Assembly (NCBI GenBank): GCA_021613375.1
Contig: CM038725.1
Coordinates: forward strand, 13,881,089-13,945,088
Length of the DNA: 64,000 bases
Source: Megaleporinus macrocephalus
Taxonomy: Eukaryota; Chordata; Actinopteri; Characiformes; Anostomidae
Direction: 5' to 3'
Shown here piece by piece: positions 11,241 to 23,631 of the stretch (its first letter is position 1; each line of letters starts with the position of its first letter). Under the pieces are notes generated by a model, which was not told the origin of the DNA, searched no databases, and saw only the letters and a list, made by a program, of their open reading frames with translations. The position numbers were made by a program, and so were the translations under genes.

Positions 11241-12528
11241 TTGCTCTCTTCTATGAAGCCATTTGGGAGAGGGATGATATATAAACTAGATACAGTTGTT
11301 AATAAGTGGTGATAGTGTGTGAATGTCATCTGTGTGTATTATAGGTAATAGGAAAAAAGTTATCTCTGCATTTTTTCTTTTTTTTTGTTGTTTTTTCAAT
11401 TTCATCTTGCTGCACCTCTGCCTCCACCAGGTCTCGTTGGTTCGAGGGCAGAGTGGAAATTTCCTGAACTAAGTGCATGACATTCTCATGTGAGAGGGGA
11501 AAGTTACTGGTATGTGTGGCTGTGCGGTTCATGCATGAGGAGGGATGCCACTGCATCTAGCAGCAGCCTTATCTCATCTATACAACTCAATGATGACTTG
11601 CACAAGGATGTAGGTTCTCTTCCTCCAGTGCGTATCAGCAGTTACATCTGTTTTTATTACTGTGGTACTGCTTAGTAGCGGTGTAATGTTAACTGCTGCC
11701 CTTCTCTCGAGGAAGCGATTCTATATCCCCTACAGTCAGTCCTCCAGTTTCAGGAAAGGATAGTGTCATCAGACTGGAAGTAGACACGCGGTGTAGAAGA
11801 AAGCTTTTCAGGTTTGGTGGCTCTCATTTAAAACTTTTGGGAGCACAAAAAACAATATGGGTGTGTGGATAAAACAGGAACGAACAAAGAAAGGATGGAA
11901 GGGGATGTGTGCGCATGCCTCGGTATGAATAGCCTTAAGCTACACACCAAATTCAGAGACTCTGGCTCAAGAACTTTAATGAGCTGAAGAAAAGAAGGAA
12001 AAATTTAGGAAGGGGCTTCGTCTGGATTGGAAAACAGAAAAGGAAGGATAAAAATATTTTAGTGCTAGTTTCAGTCATTTCTATAGTTCCTCACATGCTG
12101 GACTTCCTCAGAGCTGTTCATGCTGTTATACTGTTTAAAGTAGTTGTAAATATCTTGTTACACAGCTTTAAATTCTGTAAGTATATAACCGTCTCAGCCA
12201 TCACACCCAGTCATTGTACCCATTCCAGGCTAAAAGCCAGCTGCGGCATATTAGCGCGTATCCTGTTGTGTGTATTTGTCCTATTGTCCTATTTTATACT
12301 GCATCATATGAAGTTTTCCAATTAACTTACTGTCTTTTGTCTCATTGAATCAATTGTTTCTGTGTTCACACTAGAGCCACCAAACTTGATCTATAGCTTT
12401 TAGGGTATGCATATAGTCAAGTGCCAGGGGGCTGACACACCCGGCACACCCTAATAAGGGGGGCTTTTGGGTTTTTTTCCATTTATCCAGCCAAAGACTA
12501 AAAGGAAAAGGGTTTCAATTTTGGGAAG

Positions 12529-12532
<4 letters not shown>
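11241..12532. other. Intergenic, no recognised feature
   Basis: No gene or RNA signal could be supported. Short open frames lack codon structure or splice context. Confidence 0.5.

Positions 12533-12594
<62 letters not shown>
12533..12594. repeat. (TA)n microsatellite
   Basis: 62-bp TA run in intergenic DNA. Confidence 0.95.
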
Positions 12595-12598
<4 letters not shown>

Positions 12599-13400
12599 AT
12601 ATTTTGGCTATTTTTTCTTTGGCTTCAATTAATTAAATACATTGCTTTTCTATGATTCATCCACTAATTATCTTTAATGTCTCTGTAATGCAGTCACACA
12701 AACATATTGCTGTCATAACACTTCATGTCATCTACATCTTTTATAAGAAAGTGAAGAGAAATGTTAGTCTTTAATGGATATGGTAGTATTTAAAGTGACT
12801 TTAATGGCTCCACCTCACTTGCTGGGAGCCTAATAAAGTCTGAAGTCAGTTTTCAGCTCACTTTTATTTTTTTACTTAGTGCATACGGTAACTTATGAAG
12901 CCGTACGTACCAGGCTAATGTATAGCATTGCTGTTTAAAGAAAAACAAGAATCTCCAACTTTAAAGGTAAATTTTAAGGCAAAATAAAAAAAACTTTCAG
13001 TGCTAGTTAATGTAAAGAGATTTTATATGAATCAAGTCATCATGACGTTTTTGCCCAATGTAAAAGACTGCTGCTCATCTCAAAATATGTTTTGGTAACT
13101 TTACACACTCTTAATGTTTTTTCCATTCATATTTTACTATTAAAAGAGCAAATGAACAAATTATGTAAAATAAGGTTAAAAGAAGAAGAAGAAGAATTCA
13201 AAAAGTACATAACTGTACTGTAAGGTATGTATGTATAGAGGTAAAAAGCCTACAGGTTTATTATTAAACATAAACACATAACTAAATACAATATACAATA
13301 TAATAAAACATTGTACAAAACAGTACAATATACAAACACAATACAATAAATAAATATTATATAATTTATTTAGTATTTAGTGTGTATATATGTGTTTGTT
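12595..13400. other. Intergenic A/T-rich DNA, no gene
   Basis: Contains a short (GAA)n at about 13182 and an A/T-rich tract of CAATA-like words at 13260-13370. Nothing coding is visible. Confidence 0.5.
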
Positions 13401-13760
13401 CTATTCACCATCCAAGTTTAGACTCATCAGTCCATAAAACATAAAGCCTCCACATGTCAGATGTCCAGTTTCCTTCAAATGATTTCAAGTACACATTCTT
13501 TCAGACCCATAATACTGAGGTGTCTTTTCTGTGTATTTCTTCAGGACTGTATCAACAGTGAAGTTTGATTCTCTCAAAGAAAGACGTTATAAGCATCTTT
13601 TTATCTAATAGTGATTTTGTTGGTCTACCAGGTCTTGCATAGTTGCTATGCATTTTCTCCATTTGTTTAATAAATTGTTTTAAATTCAATTCCATTTTAA
13701 AAGCCTCTGCTGTGAACCGTTCTGATGAAGTTTCTCTAGAACAGTGTTTCTCATTAAACC
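13400..13760 (-). pseudogene. Decayed Tc1-like transposase fragment
   Basis: On the minus strand the stretch around 13570-13650 reads GCAAGACCTGGTAGACCAAC, then AAATCACTATTAGATAAA and TTTGAGAGAATC, matching the plus-strand fragment at 21083-21165 almost word for word. The helix-turn-helix hinge coding GRP-type residues (ARPGRPTKSLL-like) is recognisable. Towards the 3' end, blocks resembling Tc1 catalytic-domain text (tgatgagtctaaac-like) occur. Multiple stops and frameshifts make it inactive. Confidence 0.55.
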
Positions 13761-14233
13761 ACTCAGAATTACTTTGACGAAGGGTGGTCTCTCATTTTTG
13801 CACATATTATATATTTTGACAAAATAACATACACACTAAATTTGTGTAAAACAGTTTTGGTGGTCTACCACATCGTGGATGAGGTCTTTTTAGCTTTTAA
13901 TCATTTTGGAACTCCTGTTTGTTGTACCTATTTTACTTTGACTGTCCCCTTTCCTCACACATGTGAAATATCCGACATCTAATCTCCGCCAAAATATCTC
14001 CTAAGAAAACAAATAATTTAATACTTAACGTTAATTAAATAAAATTAATGAAAAGGGGTCTCTGGTGTTTGCACTGTACCCTCTATCACTTGTGTAGTGA
14101 ACGTAACGCATGTTAAAAATAGATAAAACAGATAAAATATCACCGGAATTTGGAGCTACCTTTTATAACATCACAACATTTACTCTTTACACGTGCTAAT
14201 GGAGAGGTCACATGTTGGTCAGTGTTATGTGAA

Positions 14234-14607
14234 GTTAGCTACATACGAAAGGGGAAACTACTGAGGAACAGGGTCTGTTTTGTTTTACGCATGCTCTATA
14301 TATCGTCGCCATCCAATGAAATTCAAGGATGTCCAAAATTGCAACTTTACAGGAGAGACCAAAAACATACTTTACTTTCAATGTAAGTCAATGGAACCAG
14401 AATTATTTCCATTCATCATGAAATTTTCACACAATGTAAAAAACCATTGTCATGTTCAAATGATGTTGAAAACTCAAAATTGACAAAAATGAAGATTAAT
14501 GTTTTTCATTGGACAGCGACGATATGTTTAGTGATCCGAGTGGTCAAACAGTCCTATACAAACAGACCCTGATCCTCAGTAGTTTCCTCCTTTTGTATGA
14601 AGCTAAC
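14234..14607. mobile_element. Fold-back element with about 48-bp inverted ends enclosing a family A MITE
   Basis: The left arm 14234-14282 (GTTAGCTACATACGAAAGGG ... ACTACTGAGGAACAGGGTC) is inverted at 14559-14607 with few mismatches. Between the arms sits a second inverted-ended unit at 14300-14525. No transposase frame is present. Confidence 0.75.
14300..14525. mobile_element. MITE family A copy (nested)
   Basis: Ends ATATCGTCGCCATCCAATGA / inverse of CATTGGACAGCGACGATAT. It contains the family blocks GCAACTTTACAGGAGAGACC and CAATGTAAGTCAATGGAACC shared with 40978-41210 and 56170-56275. Confidence 0.75.
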
Positions 14608-15368
14608 TCCATCAGCACCAGTAAAGACTAAGACTGTAATGTTTTAATGGGCAACTCTGACATCCGGGCAAATATCCTGATACTTAAACAGATACTGTAA
14701 AAATTCACAACAGAGTTTGCTGTTTCACAAAAATCATCTCACCTTGTATTTAATGTTCATAGCCGACCTGAACGTATAGTTATCTTCTGGATCAGTTCTC
14801 AGAAATATGCATGTTTATCATACGAGAAGTGCCTACGGGTCTAATTTAATATAGCCCGACAGCAGCATGATTGACGTCTGAAGCATGTAGCAGTTCCAGT
14901 GCTGGCACGTGCTAGGCTGGGGCATCTTAAAATGTCATTCACCAGGTTTATTTTATATATAGCATAATCATGTAATGAAATAAAGTGTGTGTAATTAATT
15001 CAGACAGTATGAAGCCCATTTAGAGGCTGCTTGCCTGGAATATTTGTTGTTTATAATAACTTCTTGTTGTTTCGTTTCTTGAAGCCCATGTGCCTCTGTG
15101 CCTCTTGTTTAATCACAATTATAGCCCCATAGAATGTGATAGATCACCCAAACGAATTGAGCATTTTTAAGATATTTCAGTTGCATCAGGCTTGCCTGGC
15201 AACTCTATTCACTTTCAGTAGCCTGTTTTCAGCAGTAGGGTTAGTGCATGCCAAGGTTTAGGCCAGCATGCCACTGGTGCATTCAGTCATGTGCCTGAAG
15301 CCGTTTGTGTTTTTCCACACTGAGACGACACATCCAGCTACAGGCTTTTACTTCTTCTCAGTTTATAT

Positions 15369-15537
15369 GATCAAGACTCAAAAAACAGAACTAGGCCTCT
15401 GCTTGGACATCCCAGATAATAAAAAGGTCACTCGTGGTCAGAAGTGTAGCTCTGAAAATCACTATATCTTCATGAAGTAACTTAAGAAAGATTTCATTAT
15501 TAAGTATTTTATTTGGTGGGGTCATGATCTAATTGAC
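15369..15537 (+). repeat. Direct repeat, left copy (pairs with 19108-19249)
   Basis: Shares AAAAAACAGAACTAGGCCTC, CACTATATCTTCATGA, and ATTTGGTGGGGTCATGATC with 19108-19249, in the same orientation. The two copies bracket the 24-bp satellite. Confidence 0.85.
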
Positions 15538-15589
15538 GTTGGATTGCCTTCAGTCACAACAGCATTAATTGATCCTTGTATCTACACTA

Positions 15590-15752
15590 CTTGCTGTTCT
15601 ACACGCTGTTGTCTGGGAAGTTTTGGTTGGTGGAATATTCTCTGTCCAGTAGTGACAGATCCACTCACACAAGTACAGCACACACTAATACAGTGTCACT
15701 GCAGTGCTGAGAATGATCCACCACACAAATAATACCTGCTTTGTGGTGGTGT
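15590..15752. mobile_element. Truncated dispersed repeat (3' part)
   Basis: The words GTCACTGCAGTGCTGAGAAT, GATCCACCACACAAATAATA and CCTGCTTTGTGGTGGT match the end of a repeat that I recall as abundant in otophysan genomes. The rest of the element is missing. Recognition is from memory. Confidence 0.55.
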
Positions 15753-15761
15753 AAGATAACA

Positions 15762-18717
15762 AACATTTTAGTACAATACCAGCCAAACGTTTTAGATACA
15801 CTACCAGTCAAACGTTTTAGATACACTACCAGCCAAACGTTTTAGTACACTACCAGCCAAACGTTTTAGTACAATACCAGTCAAACGTTTTAGTACACTA
15901 CCAGCCAAACGTTTTAGTACACTACCAGTCAAACGTTTTAGATACACTACCAGTCAAACGTTTTAGTACACTACCAGTCAAACGTTTTAGTACACTACCA
16001 GTCAAACGTTTTAGTACACTACCAGTCAAACGTTTTAGTACACTACCAGTCAAACGTTTTAGTACACTACCAGTCAAACGTTTTAGATACACTACCAGTC
16101 AAACGTTTTAGATACACTACCAGTCAAACGTTTTAGTACAATACCAGTCAAACGTTTTAGTACACTACCAGTCAAACGTTTTAGTACAGTACCAGTCAAA
16201 CGTTTTAGTACACTACCAGTCAAACGTTTTACTACACTACCAGTCAAACGTTTTAGATACACTACCAGTCAAACGTTTTAGTACACTACCAGTCAAACGT
16301 TTTAGTACACTACCAGTCAAACGTTTTAGTACAATACCAGTCAAACGTTTTAGTACACTACCAGTCAAACGTTTTAGATACACTACCAGTCAAACGTTTT
16401 AGATACACTACCAGTCAAACGTTTTAGTACAATACCAGTCAAACGTTTTAGTACACTACCAGTCAAACGTTTTAGTACACTACCAGTCAAACGTTTTAGA
16501 TACACTACCAGTCAAACGTTTTAGTACAATACCAGTCAAACGTTTTAGTACACTACCAGTCAAACGTTTTAGTACACTACCAGTCAAACGTTTTAGATAC
16601 ACTACCAGTCAAACGTTTTAGTACAATACCAGTCAAACGTTTTAGTACAATACCAGCCAAACATTTTAGATACACTACCAGTCAAACGTTTTAGATACAC
16701 TACCAGCCAAAAGTTTTAGTACACTACCAGTCAAACGTTTTAGATACACTACCAGTCAAACGTTTTAGATACACTACCAGTCAAACGCTTTAGATACACT
16801 ACCAGTCAAACGCTTTAGTACACTACCAGTCAAACGTTTTAGATACACTACCATTCAAACGTTTTAGATACACTACCAGTCAAACGTTTTAGATACACTA
16901 CCAGTCAAACGCTTTAGTACACTACCAGTCAAACGCTTTAGTACACTACCAGTCAAACGTTTTAGATACACTACCAGTCAAACGTTTTAGTACACTACCA
17001 GTCAAACGTTTTAGATCACTACCAGTCAAACGTTTTAGATACACTACCAGTCAAACGTTTTAGATTCACTACCAGTCAAACGTTTTAGATACACTACCAG
17101 TCAAACGTTTTAGATACACTACCAGTCAAACGTTTTAGTACACTACCAGCCAAACGTTTTAGATCACTACCAGTCAAACGTTTTAGATACACTACCAGTC
17201 AAACGTTTTAGATTCACTACCAGTCAAACGTTTTAGATCACTACCAGTCAAACGTTTTAGATCACTACCAGTCAAACGTTTTAGATCACTACCAGTCAAA
17301 CGCTTTAGTACACTACCAGTCAAACGTTTTAGATACACTACCAGTCAAACGTTTTAGTACACTACCAGCCAAACGTTTTAGTACACTACCAGTCAAACGT
17401 TTTAGATACACTACCAGTCAAACGTTTTAGATACACTACCAGTCAAACGTTTTAGTACACTACCAGTCAAACGTTTTAGTACACTACCAGCCAAACGTTT
17501 TAGTACACTACCAGTCAAACGTTTTAGATCACTACCAGCCAAACGTTTTAGATCACTACCAGTCAAACGTTTTAGATACACTACCAGCCAAACGTTTTAG
17601 TACACTACCAGTCAAACGTTTTAGTACACTACCAGCCAAACGTTTTAGATCACTACCACTCAAACGTTTTAGATACACTACCAGCCAAACGTTTTAGTAC
17701 ACTACCAGTCAAACGTTTTAGATTCACTACCAGACAAACGTTTTAGATACACTACCAGCCAAACGTTTTAGTACACTACCAGTCAAACGTTTTAGTACAC
17801 TACCAGCCAAACGTTTTAGATACACTACCACTCAAACGTTTTAGATACACTACCAGCCAAACGTTTTAGTACACTACCAGACAAACGTTTTAGATACACT
17901 ACCAGCTAAACGTTTTAGATCACTACCACTCAAACGTTTTAGATACACTACCAGTCAAACGTTTTAGTACACTACCAGTCAAACGTTTTAGATACACTAC
18001 CAGCTAAATGTTTTAGATCACTACCAGTCAAACGTTTTAGATACACTACCAACCAAACGTTTTAGATACACTACCAACCAAACGTTTTAGATACACTACC
18101 AACCAAACGTTTTAGATACACTACCGGCCAAACGTTTTAGATACACTACCAGTCAAACGTTTTAGATACACTACCAGCCAAACGTTTTAGATCTCTACCA
18201 GTCAAACGTTTTAGTACACTACCAGTCAAACGTTTTAGTACACTACCAGTCAAACGTTTTAGATACACTACCAACCAAACGTTTTAGATACACTACCGGC
18301 CAAACGTTTTAGATACACTACCAGTCAAACGTTTTAGATACACTACCAGCCAAACGTTTTAGATCTCTACCAGTCAAACGTTTTAGTACACTACCAGTCA
18401 AACGTTTTAGTACACTACCAGTCAAACGTTTTAGATACACTACCAGCCAAACGTTTTAGATACACTACCAGTCAAACGCTTTAGTACACTACCAGTCAAA
18501 CGTTTTAGATACACTACCAGTCAAACGTTTTAGATACACTACCAGCCAAACGTTTTAGATACACTACCAGTCAAACGTTTTAGATACACTACCAGTCAAA
18601 CGCTTTAGTACACTACCAGTCAAACGTTTTAGATACACTACCAGTCAAACGCTTTAGTACACTACCAGTCAAACGCTTTAGTACACTACCAGTCAAACGC
18701 TTTAGTACACTACCACT
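15762..18717 (+). repeat. 24-bp minisatellite derived from a Tc1-like terminus, about 120 copies
   Basis: The unit is ACTACCAGTCAAACGTTTTA followed by GTAC, GATAC or GAT, so unit length varies 23-25 bp. Common variants are CAGCC for CAGTC and CGCTTTAG for CGTTTTAG. The total is about 2.95 kb. The unit is nearly identical to ATACCAGTCAAAAGTTTTAG at 21491-21510, inside a Tc1-like fragment, which identifies its likely source. Blocks of several units recur as higher-order copies (for example around 18050-18240 and 18260-18420). Confidence 0.95.
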
Positions 18718-19107
18718 ATATCAACACATTTCAGTATTTTAACATTACGTTTTGTGACGCTGTTTCTTTTAGTTACTTTCAATTGTTTTCACTGATTAAT
18801 TTAGAATAAGTTGTTTACATGCAAAGCTTTATGGCACACAATGTTAGCATTAACGCTAGCAATGCTACTTATATGGCGCTGTGTTTTTTATGTCACCAAT
18901 AATTTGCAATATATAGATTTGCAACCCCTGTTATGATACATTTCATATCAACAATTCTTGCTAATACACAGCAGTAATCCTACATATTAGCTAACTTGAA
19001 TGATGCTCTTTACAAATGTGTCCAAATCTATCAAACAACTTATCTCTAGTGAGCGCTAGACAGTATGGCAAAAAAAAAGGCATTTGGCAAACTTTGTCTG
19101 TTTATTT
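18718..19107. other. Spacer between satellite and right direct repeat
   Basis: AT-rich DNA without coding content. The GTGAGCGCTAGACAGTATGG word near 19050 recurs as CTGAGCGCTAGACAGTATG near 19283, indicating a local duplication. Confidence 0.5.
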
Positions 19108-19249
19108 GATCAATACTTAAAAAACAGAACTAGGCCTCTGGTCAGAACTTCAGCTCTACAGCTCTGGAGACCACTATATCTTCATGAGGTAACTTGAGAA
19201 AGATTTCTGTATTGAGTATTTTATTTGGTGGGGTCATGATCCAATTGAC
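19108..19249 (+). repeat. Direct repeat, right copy (pairs with 15369-15537)
   Basis: Same order of blocks as the left copy with about 30 bp deleted after CTAGGCCTCTG. Divergence is moderate, so the duplication is not recent. Confidence 0.85.
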
Positions 19250-20033
19250 TATCTTTGGTTTACCTTTGGCTACTTATCTTTACTGAGCGCTAGACAGTAT
19301 GATAAAAAATACATTATTCATGACATTTGTATGGGTATAAGTATGAGTATAATTTCATGCTTTGATAAATTAGAAAAATAATAAAAGTGGAAAGAGATAT
19401 CTGAAATAGAATATCTTCATGACGTTGTTTCTATGAGTTTGGAGATCAGGCACACCGCAACCTCTGGTTCCTATCACCACCACTGTAAAGAAATCTGAGG
19501 CTGTTATTTCTCTACAAATGAACCATTTCAAATCAAACGATTCTGACTGGCTTTGTTCAAATCTCACTCCGTAAAGAAGTGGAACAGATCTTGTAATGTG
19601 GCCTACCTGTTTAAACAGAGGGGACTCTATCCGCTTGTTGAGCTGTGATGTATCGACCTTCACATCCGGACCCTAGACTCTACAGCACTGGCTCTTGTCG
19701 TTTGAACAGATCTCAGTCCAAAAAAACTAGGGATACTCAATTATCATTCATTACCTTCAATGTGATGAGAAACAGAGGACGAAATGGCTGCAGCTGATAG
19801 GGTGAGTTAAAATTCTTAAACGAATGACCGTGCTCTAATACATTAGCAACCACTGGCAAAAGCCAAACTGGTGTTCTGCGGACACTCTTAACATTGGCTA
19901 TGGGTTTATAGGTTATTACTTACTATAAAATCACATCTCCTGTTTCGGTTGTCAGGCATCTCACCACAGATGGGCAGCATCTAAAATCAGCTAACAACTG
20001 AAATACAATGATATGAGTTTTATAGCAAGAAAC

Positions 20034-20038
<5 letters not shown>
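19250..20038. other. Intergenic, no recognised feature
   Basis: Open frames here are short and show no domain or splice context. No gene can be supported. Confidence 0.5.

Positions 20039-20095
<57 letters not shown>
20039..20095. repeat. (TA)n microsatellite
   Basis: 57-bp TA run. Confidence 0.95.
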
Positions 20096-20098
<3 letters not shown>

Positions 20099-20959
20099 GA
20101 TGTTTGAATCTGGATGCATTAACAAGCAGATTGGCGGTGAAAGTACTGAGACTTTTTAACCCACAGTGATGTCTGAATTTAGATTTAGACTTAGATTTGT
20201 ACATGCAAATCCTCATGTTAAGAATACCCCTAGTTAGGAATACCAAAAAGCAGCTAAACAATGACCTTCAATTGAATTTGTATTCATGTTCCTTTAACAG
20301 ACAGCTTAATGCCATAAGTTCATTTTCAGGCACATTAGGAGATTTAAAAAGTTGGACCTCCTGCACATCACACTTTTAACCATAAAGTTTTAAAGATAGG
20401 ATTTAGTGAATGAATCTATAAATCTATAATTATGCATCAAAATAAAAAAAGGTATTTATAATTTATGGCAAACACTTTTTTTTTTCATTATTTACAGCTC
20501 AGTTGTACCCCTTCATCAGATCAAACCACCAAAATAAGCAACTAAATAAATCAGTGTAATATATAACTAGAGATCTAGAACTGAGAAATGTTTAACGTAT
20601 AAAAAAATTAAAAATAAACCTAAAAATGGCATCAATCCTGAAAAGCATCAAAACTAAAAACAAGACTACTAATGCACTAGACGCCCCCTAGTGTTCATTA
20701 CTGTTCAGCCCCTTTTCTACACAGTAAGCAGTACTACAGTTACTACACAATGTCTGCACATTTACAACAATCACTGCTGCACTACAGAGCTGTGTCGTGC
20801 TCTTTCAAGCCTTCGTTAGTGTTCAGGTCAGGGAAGGTTGTTAGGTGGTCTCATCTTGGATATGAGTGTCCTAGAAAAAGTGTCAAAAAAACAAGTCTTC
20901 AAACTTTTACATCTCATTTACAAAGCTGGTTCTTTTATTAACCCAAACCACAAGAGATT

Positions 20960-21540
20960 CTACTTTTCTCATTTAATTTCATTGAGAGTCATTTAGAGAA
21001 ATCAAAATCAAATCAGAACTGTTTGCAGCAGTTGTTCCCAAAACTGGAATTTAAAACAAGTTTTAAAGATGAGGAGCTTAACAACCATGCAAGACCTGGT
21101 AGGCCACAAAAATCACTATTAAATAAACAGATACTCAAAGCTTCATCCTTTGAGAGAATTATGCTTCAGATCAAAAAAATAATAGCTGTTAAGAAGCTGT
21201 TACAGAGAAAAGAAAATAGATTTAAAAAATTGCTGTACAACATTATAAGTGGACCAGAGGCCAGATGCCATTGTATATGTTTGTGATTACTTTGATGGTG
21301 AAAAGCAAAAACTAATTAACTTCTAAGACTTCTAAGACTTTGGAAATGTGGAAAAATATTCCTGCATATTTATTTACAAAACTAAAAGCAAGGACAGAAG
21401 CTGTACGGCAAAATGTTGGCCACAGCAAATACTGAAAAAAATATATAAACAGTTTTGTGCAAAAGGCACTTATAGAAACTTTGTATTTAAAAATACCAGT
21501 CAAAAGTTTTAGTAAACTTTCGAGCGGTAGTGTATGAATG
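20960..21540 (+). pseudogene. Decayed Tc1-like element with right terminus
   Basis: A plus-strand remnant of a transposase N-terminal region with the hinge ARPGRPQKSLLNKQI (frame 21023-21286, no catalytic D,D,E triad), ending in a terminal sequence ATACCAGTCAAAAGTTTTAG ... CGAGCGGTAGTGTA at 21491-21536. The same family is present inverted at 13400-13760. The terminal sequence is the apparent seed of the 15.8-18.7 kb satellite. Confidence 0.6.
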
Positions 21541-21584
21541 TATATATATATATAAAGGCGGCACTTGACTTTCGTGATGGTGCA

Positions 21585-22315
21585 ACACATTCATTACTCA
21601 GGTAGAAGTATAGATACTAGGGTTTAAAAGTACTCCTGTAGAAGTTGAAGTACATTATCTGAAGTCAACCTTTGTACTCCAGTAAAAGAGTAAAACTGCT
21701 TTCAAAACTACTTAAAGTAGTACTTAAAAAAGTACTTAAAGTAATGTTAGAAAAAAGTGCCATTAAGACCAAAAGCTCAGGTCGCACCACAGAAGCCTAT
21801 AGTGCACTAGCCCACCTCCCCAAAAACCCCATTCTTCTTGAAGCCATAATGACTATAATGTTATATTAAAATGTTAATGTTGATAAATTTGGGATGTGCT
21901 AGGCTTCCTGTTCCAGCTGCATATACGCCCATTGAACATGAATGTATTTTAGTGCAATGTAAATATATTAAAGAAGCATATCTGTGTACTGCTGAGCATT
22001 AACATGTGTTTCATAGAGCGGAAGATATGATGACTAGTTGCCTATAATTATTGTAATGGTGCAAAAAGTCTAAACTTAAAGGCCTGTTATCAATAATCTT
22101 TACTGGAATGTAAATGTAGATGAATGAAAACAAGCTGAAAATGAAATAGGAGTAACGAGACTATTTTTAAAATGTACTAAAAAGAAAGTATAGATAATGA
22201 AGTGAAAATGTAAGGAGTAGAAGAAAAAAGAATTACTCCAGTAAAGTATGAATAACCACAATTTCTACCTAAGTAAGGTAACAAAGTATTTGTGCTTAGT
22301 TACTTGACACCTCTG
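21585..22315. mobile_element. hAT-type MITE, copy 1 (one intact end)
   Basis: Right end inverse reads CAGAGGTGTCAAGTAACTAA. The internal part has AGTACTTAAA words, GTGCACTAGCCCACC and CATTGAACATGAATG. The opposite-orientation copy at 41803-42350 shares these blocks. The left end is degenerate. The CAG-start terminus suggests the hAT superfamily. Confidence 0.7.
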
Positions 22316-23625
22316 TTGAACTTTACTTTCTCTATATGCTGGTACCAGATCTTACTCAGTCATACTATGTACAGTTTTCCATACAAAATGAGACAATGTC
22401 TAGAAAACAGCTTGCTCGCTTATGTAATGGTACATGCAGCCCCCAAGCAGCGCTCGTCTCTTGAGTGGAATTTCAAGTGTCTGGTGTCAAAACAAACCAC
22501 GGTAATTTCCACTGCTCTGATATTATCCTCTGCTCTGGCAGACACAGTACAGGCAGATGACAGACTGTAGTGCTCAACAAGCCAAATGACAGGACTGTCA
22601 AACTCTACAGAACACATCAGTGCTAATTTGGTATATAGGGTTTTTGGCAGGACGTCTTTGGGCCAGCTGTACGTATGTGAGAAGGCTCAGTGCACAGTGT
22701 GTGAACAGCAGCTGCAAAATAGGCCCATAATGCATTTGAAATGAATGTTCAGTTTATGAAAGATAGTAGTAGGTAATCAAACTAATTGTGCATATGACCA
22801 CCTATTAACAGCACCACACTTGTGAGGCGCAGGGCTTTAGTGGGTTATATTCTACTGTTTCCCAGAGCTATATTTATAATGTTTATAATATGAGTTCATA
22901 CCATCAACCTCCCTTTCTCCCTCAGAATTAAACGAGCTGCTTTTGTTTCTGTTCCTGGGACTGATATCTGTAAATACACTCTGTGTTTTGATTAGCTGTC
23001 TTGTCTTGTTCTTCATTTAAAAAAACAGCTTGAGCTAAAACTCTCCTTATAGCTTCAGTCGTGCGGGTGGAGTTAAATGACTAGGTTGAATATATGAGTA
23101 TATATACGCATATTGGTTGCTGTATTCTGTTTCTGCTGCTTTGTTGGCCATATTGAATGATAAGTTTAGATTTTTTTTAACAAGCTATACTACATCAAAT
23201 GTCTTTATTTAAATAAAGAAGTAAGGGAATATTCAACTTTCCATTCTAAAGGGCCCTGTGCTGCAATAAAACAGGACCTGAAGTTCTCTCCCACCAAAAT
23301 ATCCTACGAGAGTGTAATGCTGCTTCATCTGAGAAAGCACAACATGGGAACCAACAGCTTGGCTTGTGAGTGCTGCCACATCCAGGCACAGTTTGGGCAC
23401 CTCTGGTCCAATTTCATGTTTTTGTTGATACTCAACAAATGAAATAATAAAATGAAAGTAAAATGAAATAAACACAGCCACACACTTTGGTGCATTTTAA
23501 TAAACAATCTTTGTTTCGCATAAAAATCTAACCTAGAATATGGCATGTACAAATGTTATGACACATTTAAAATGTAATTTTTGTTATGTTAAGAAACTAA
23601 ATAGAAATAGTGGTCTAAATTTGAT
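22316..23625. other. Intergenic, no recognised feature
   Basis: No gene, repeat family or RNA could be supported here. Confidence 0.5.
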
Positions 23626-23631
23626 GCGGCA

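Noticed and set aside
15762..18717. Looks like a CRISPR array (short repeat in long series)
   Set aside because: There are no unique spacers: units follow each other directly with only 3-5 variable bases. The genome is that of a fish.
21023..21286. 87-residue frame as an intact transposase
   Set aside because: It covers only a hinge region, lacks the catalytic triad and ends at a stop; scored as a decayed fragment.
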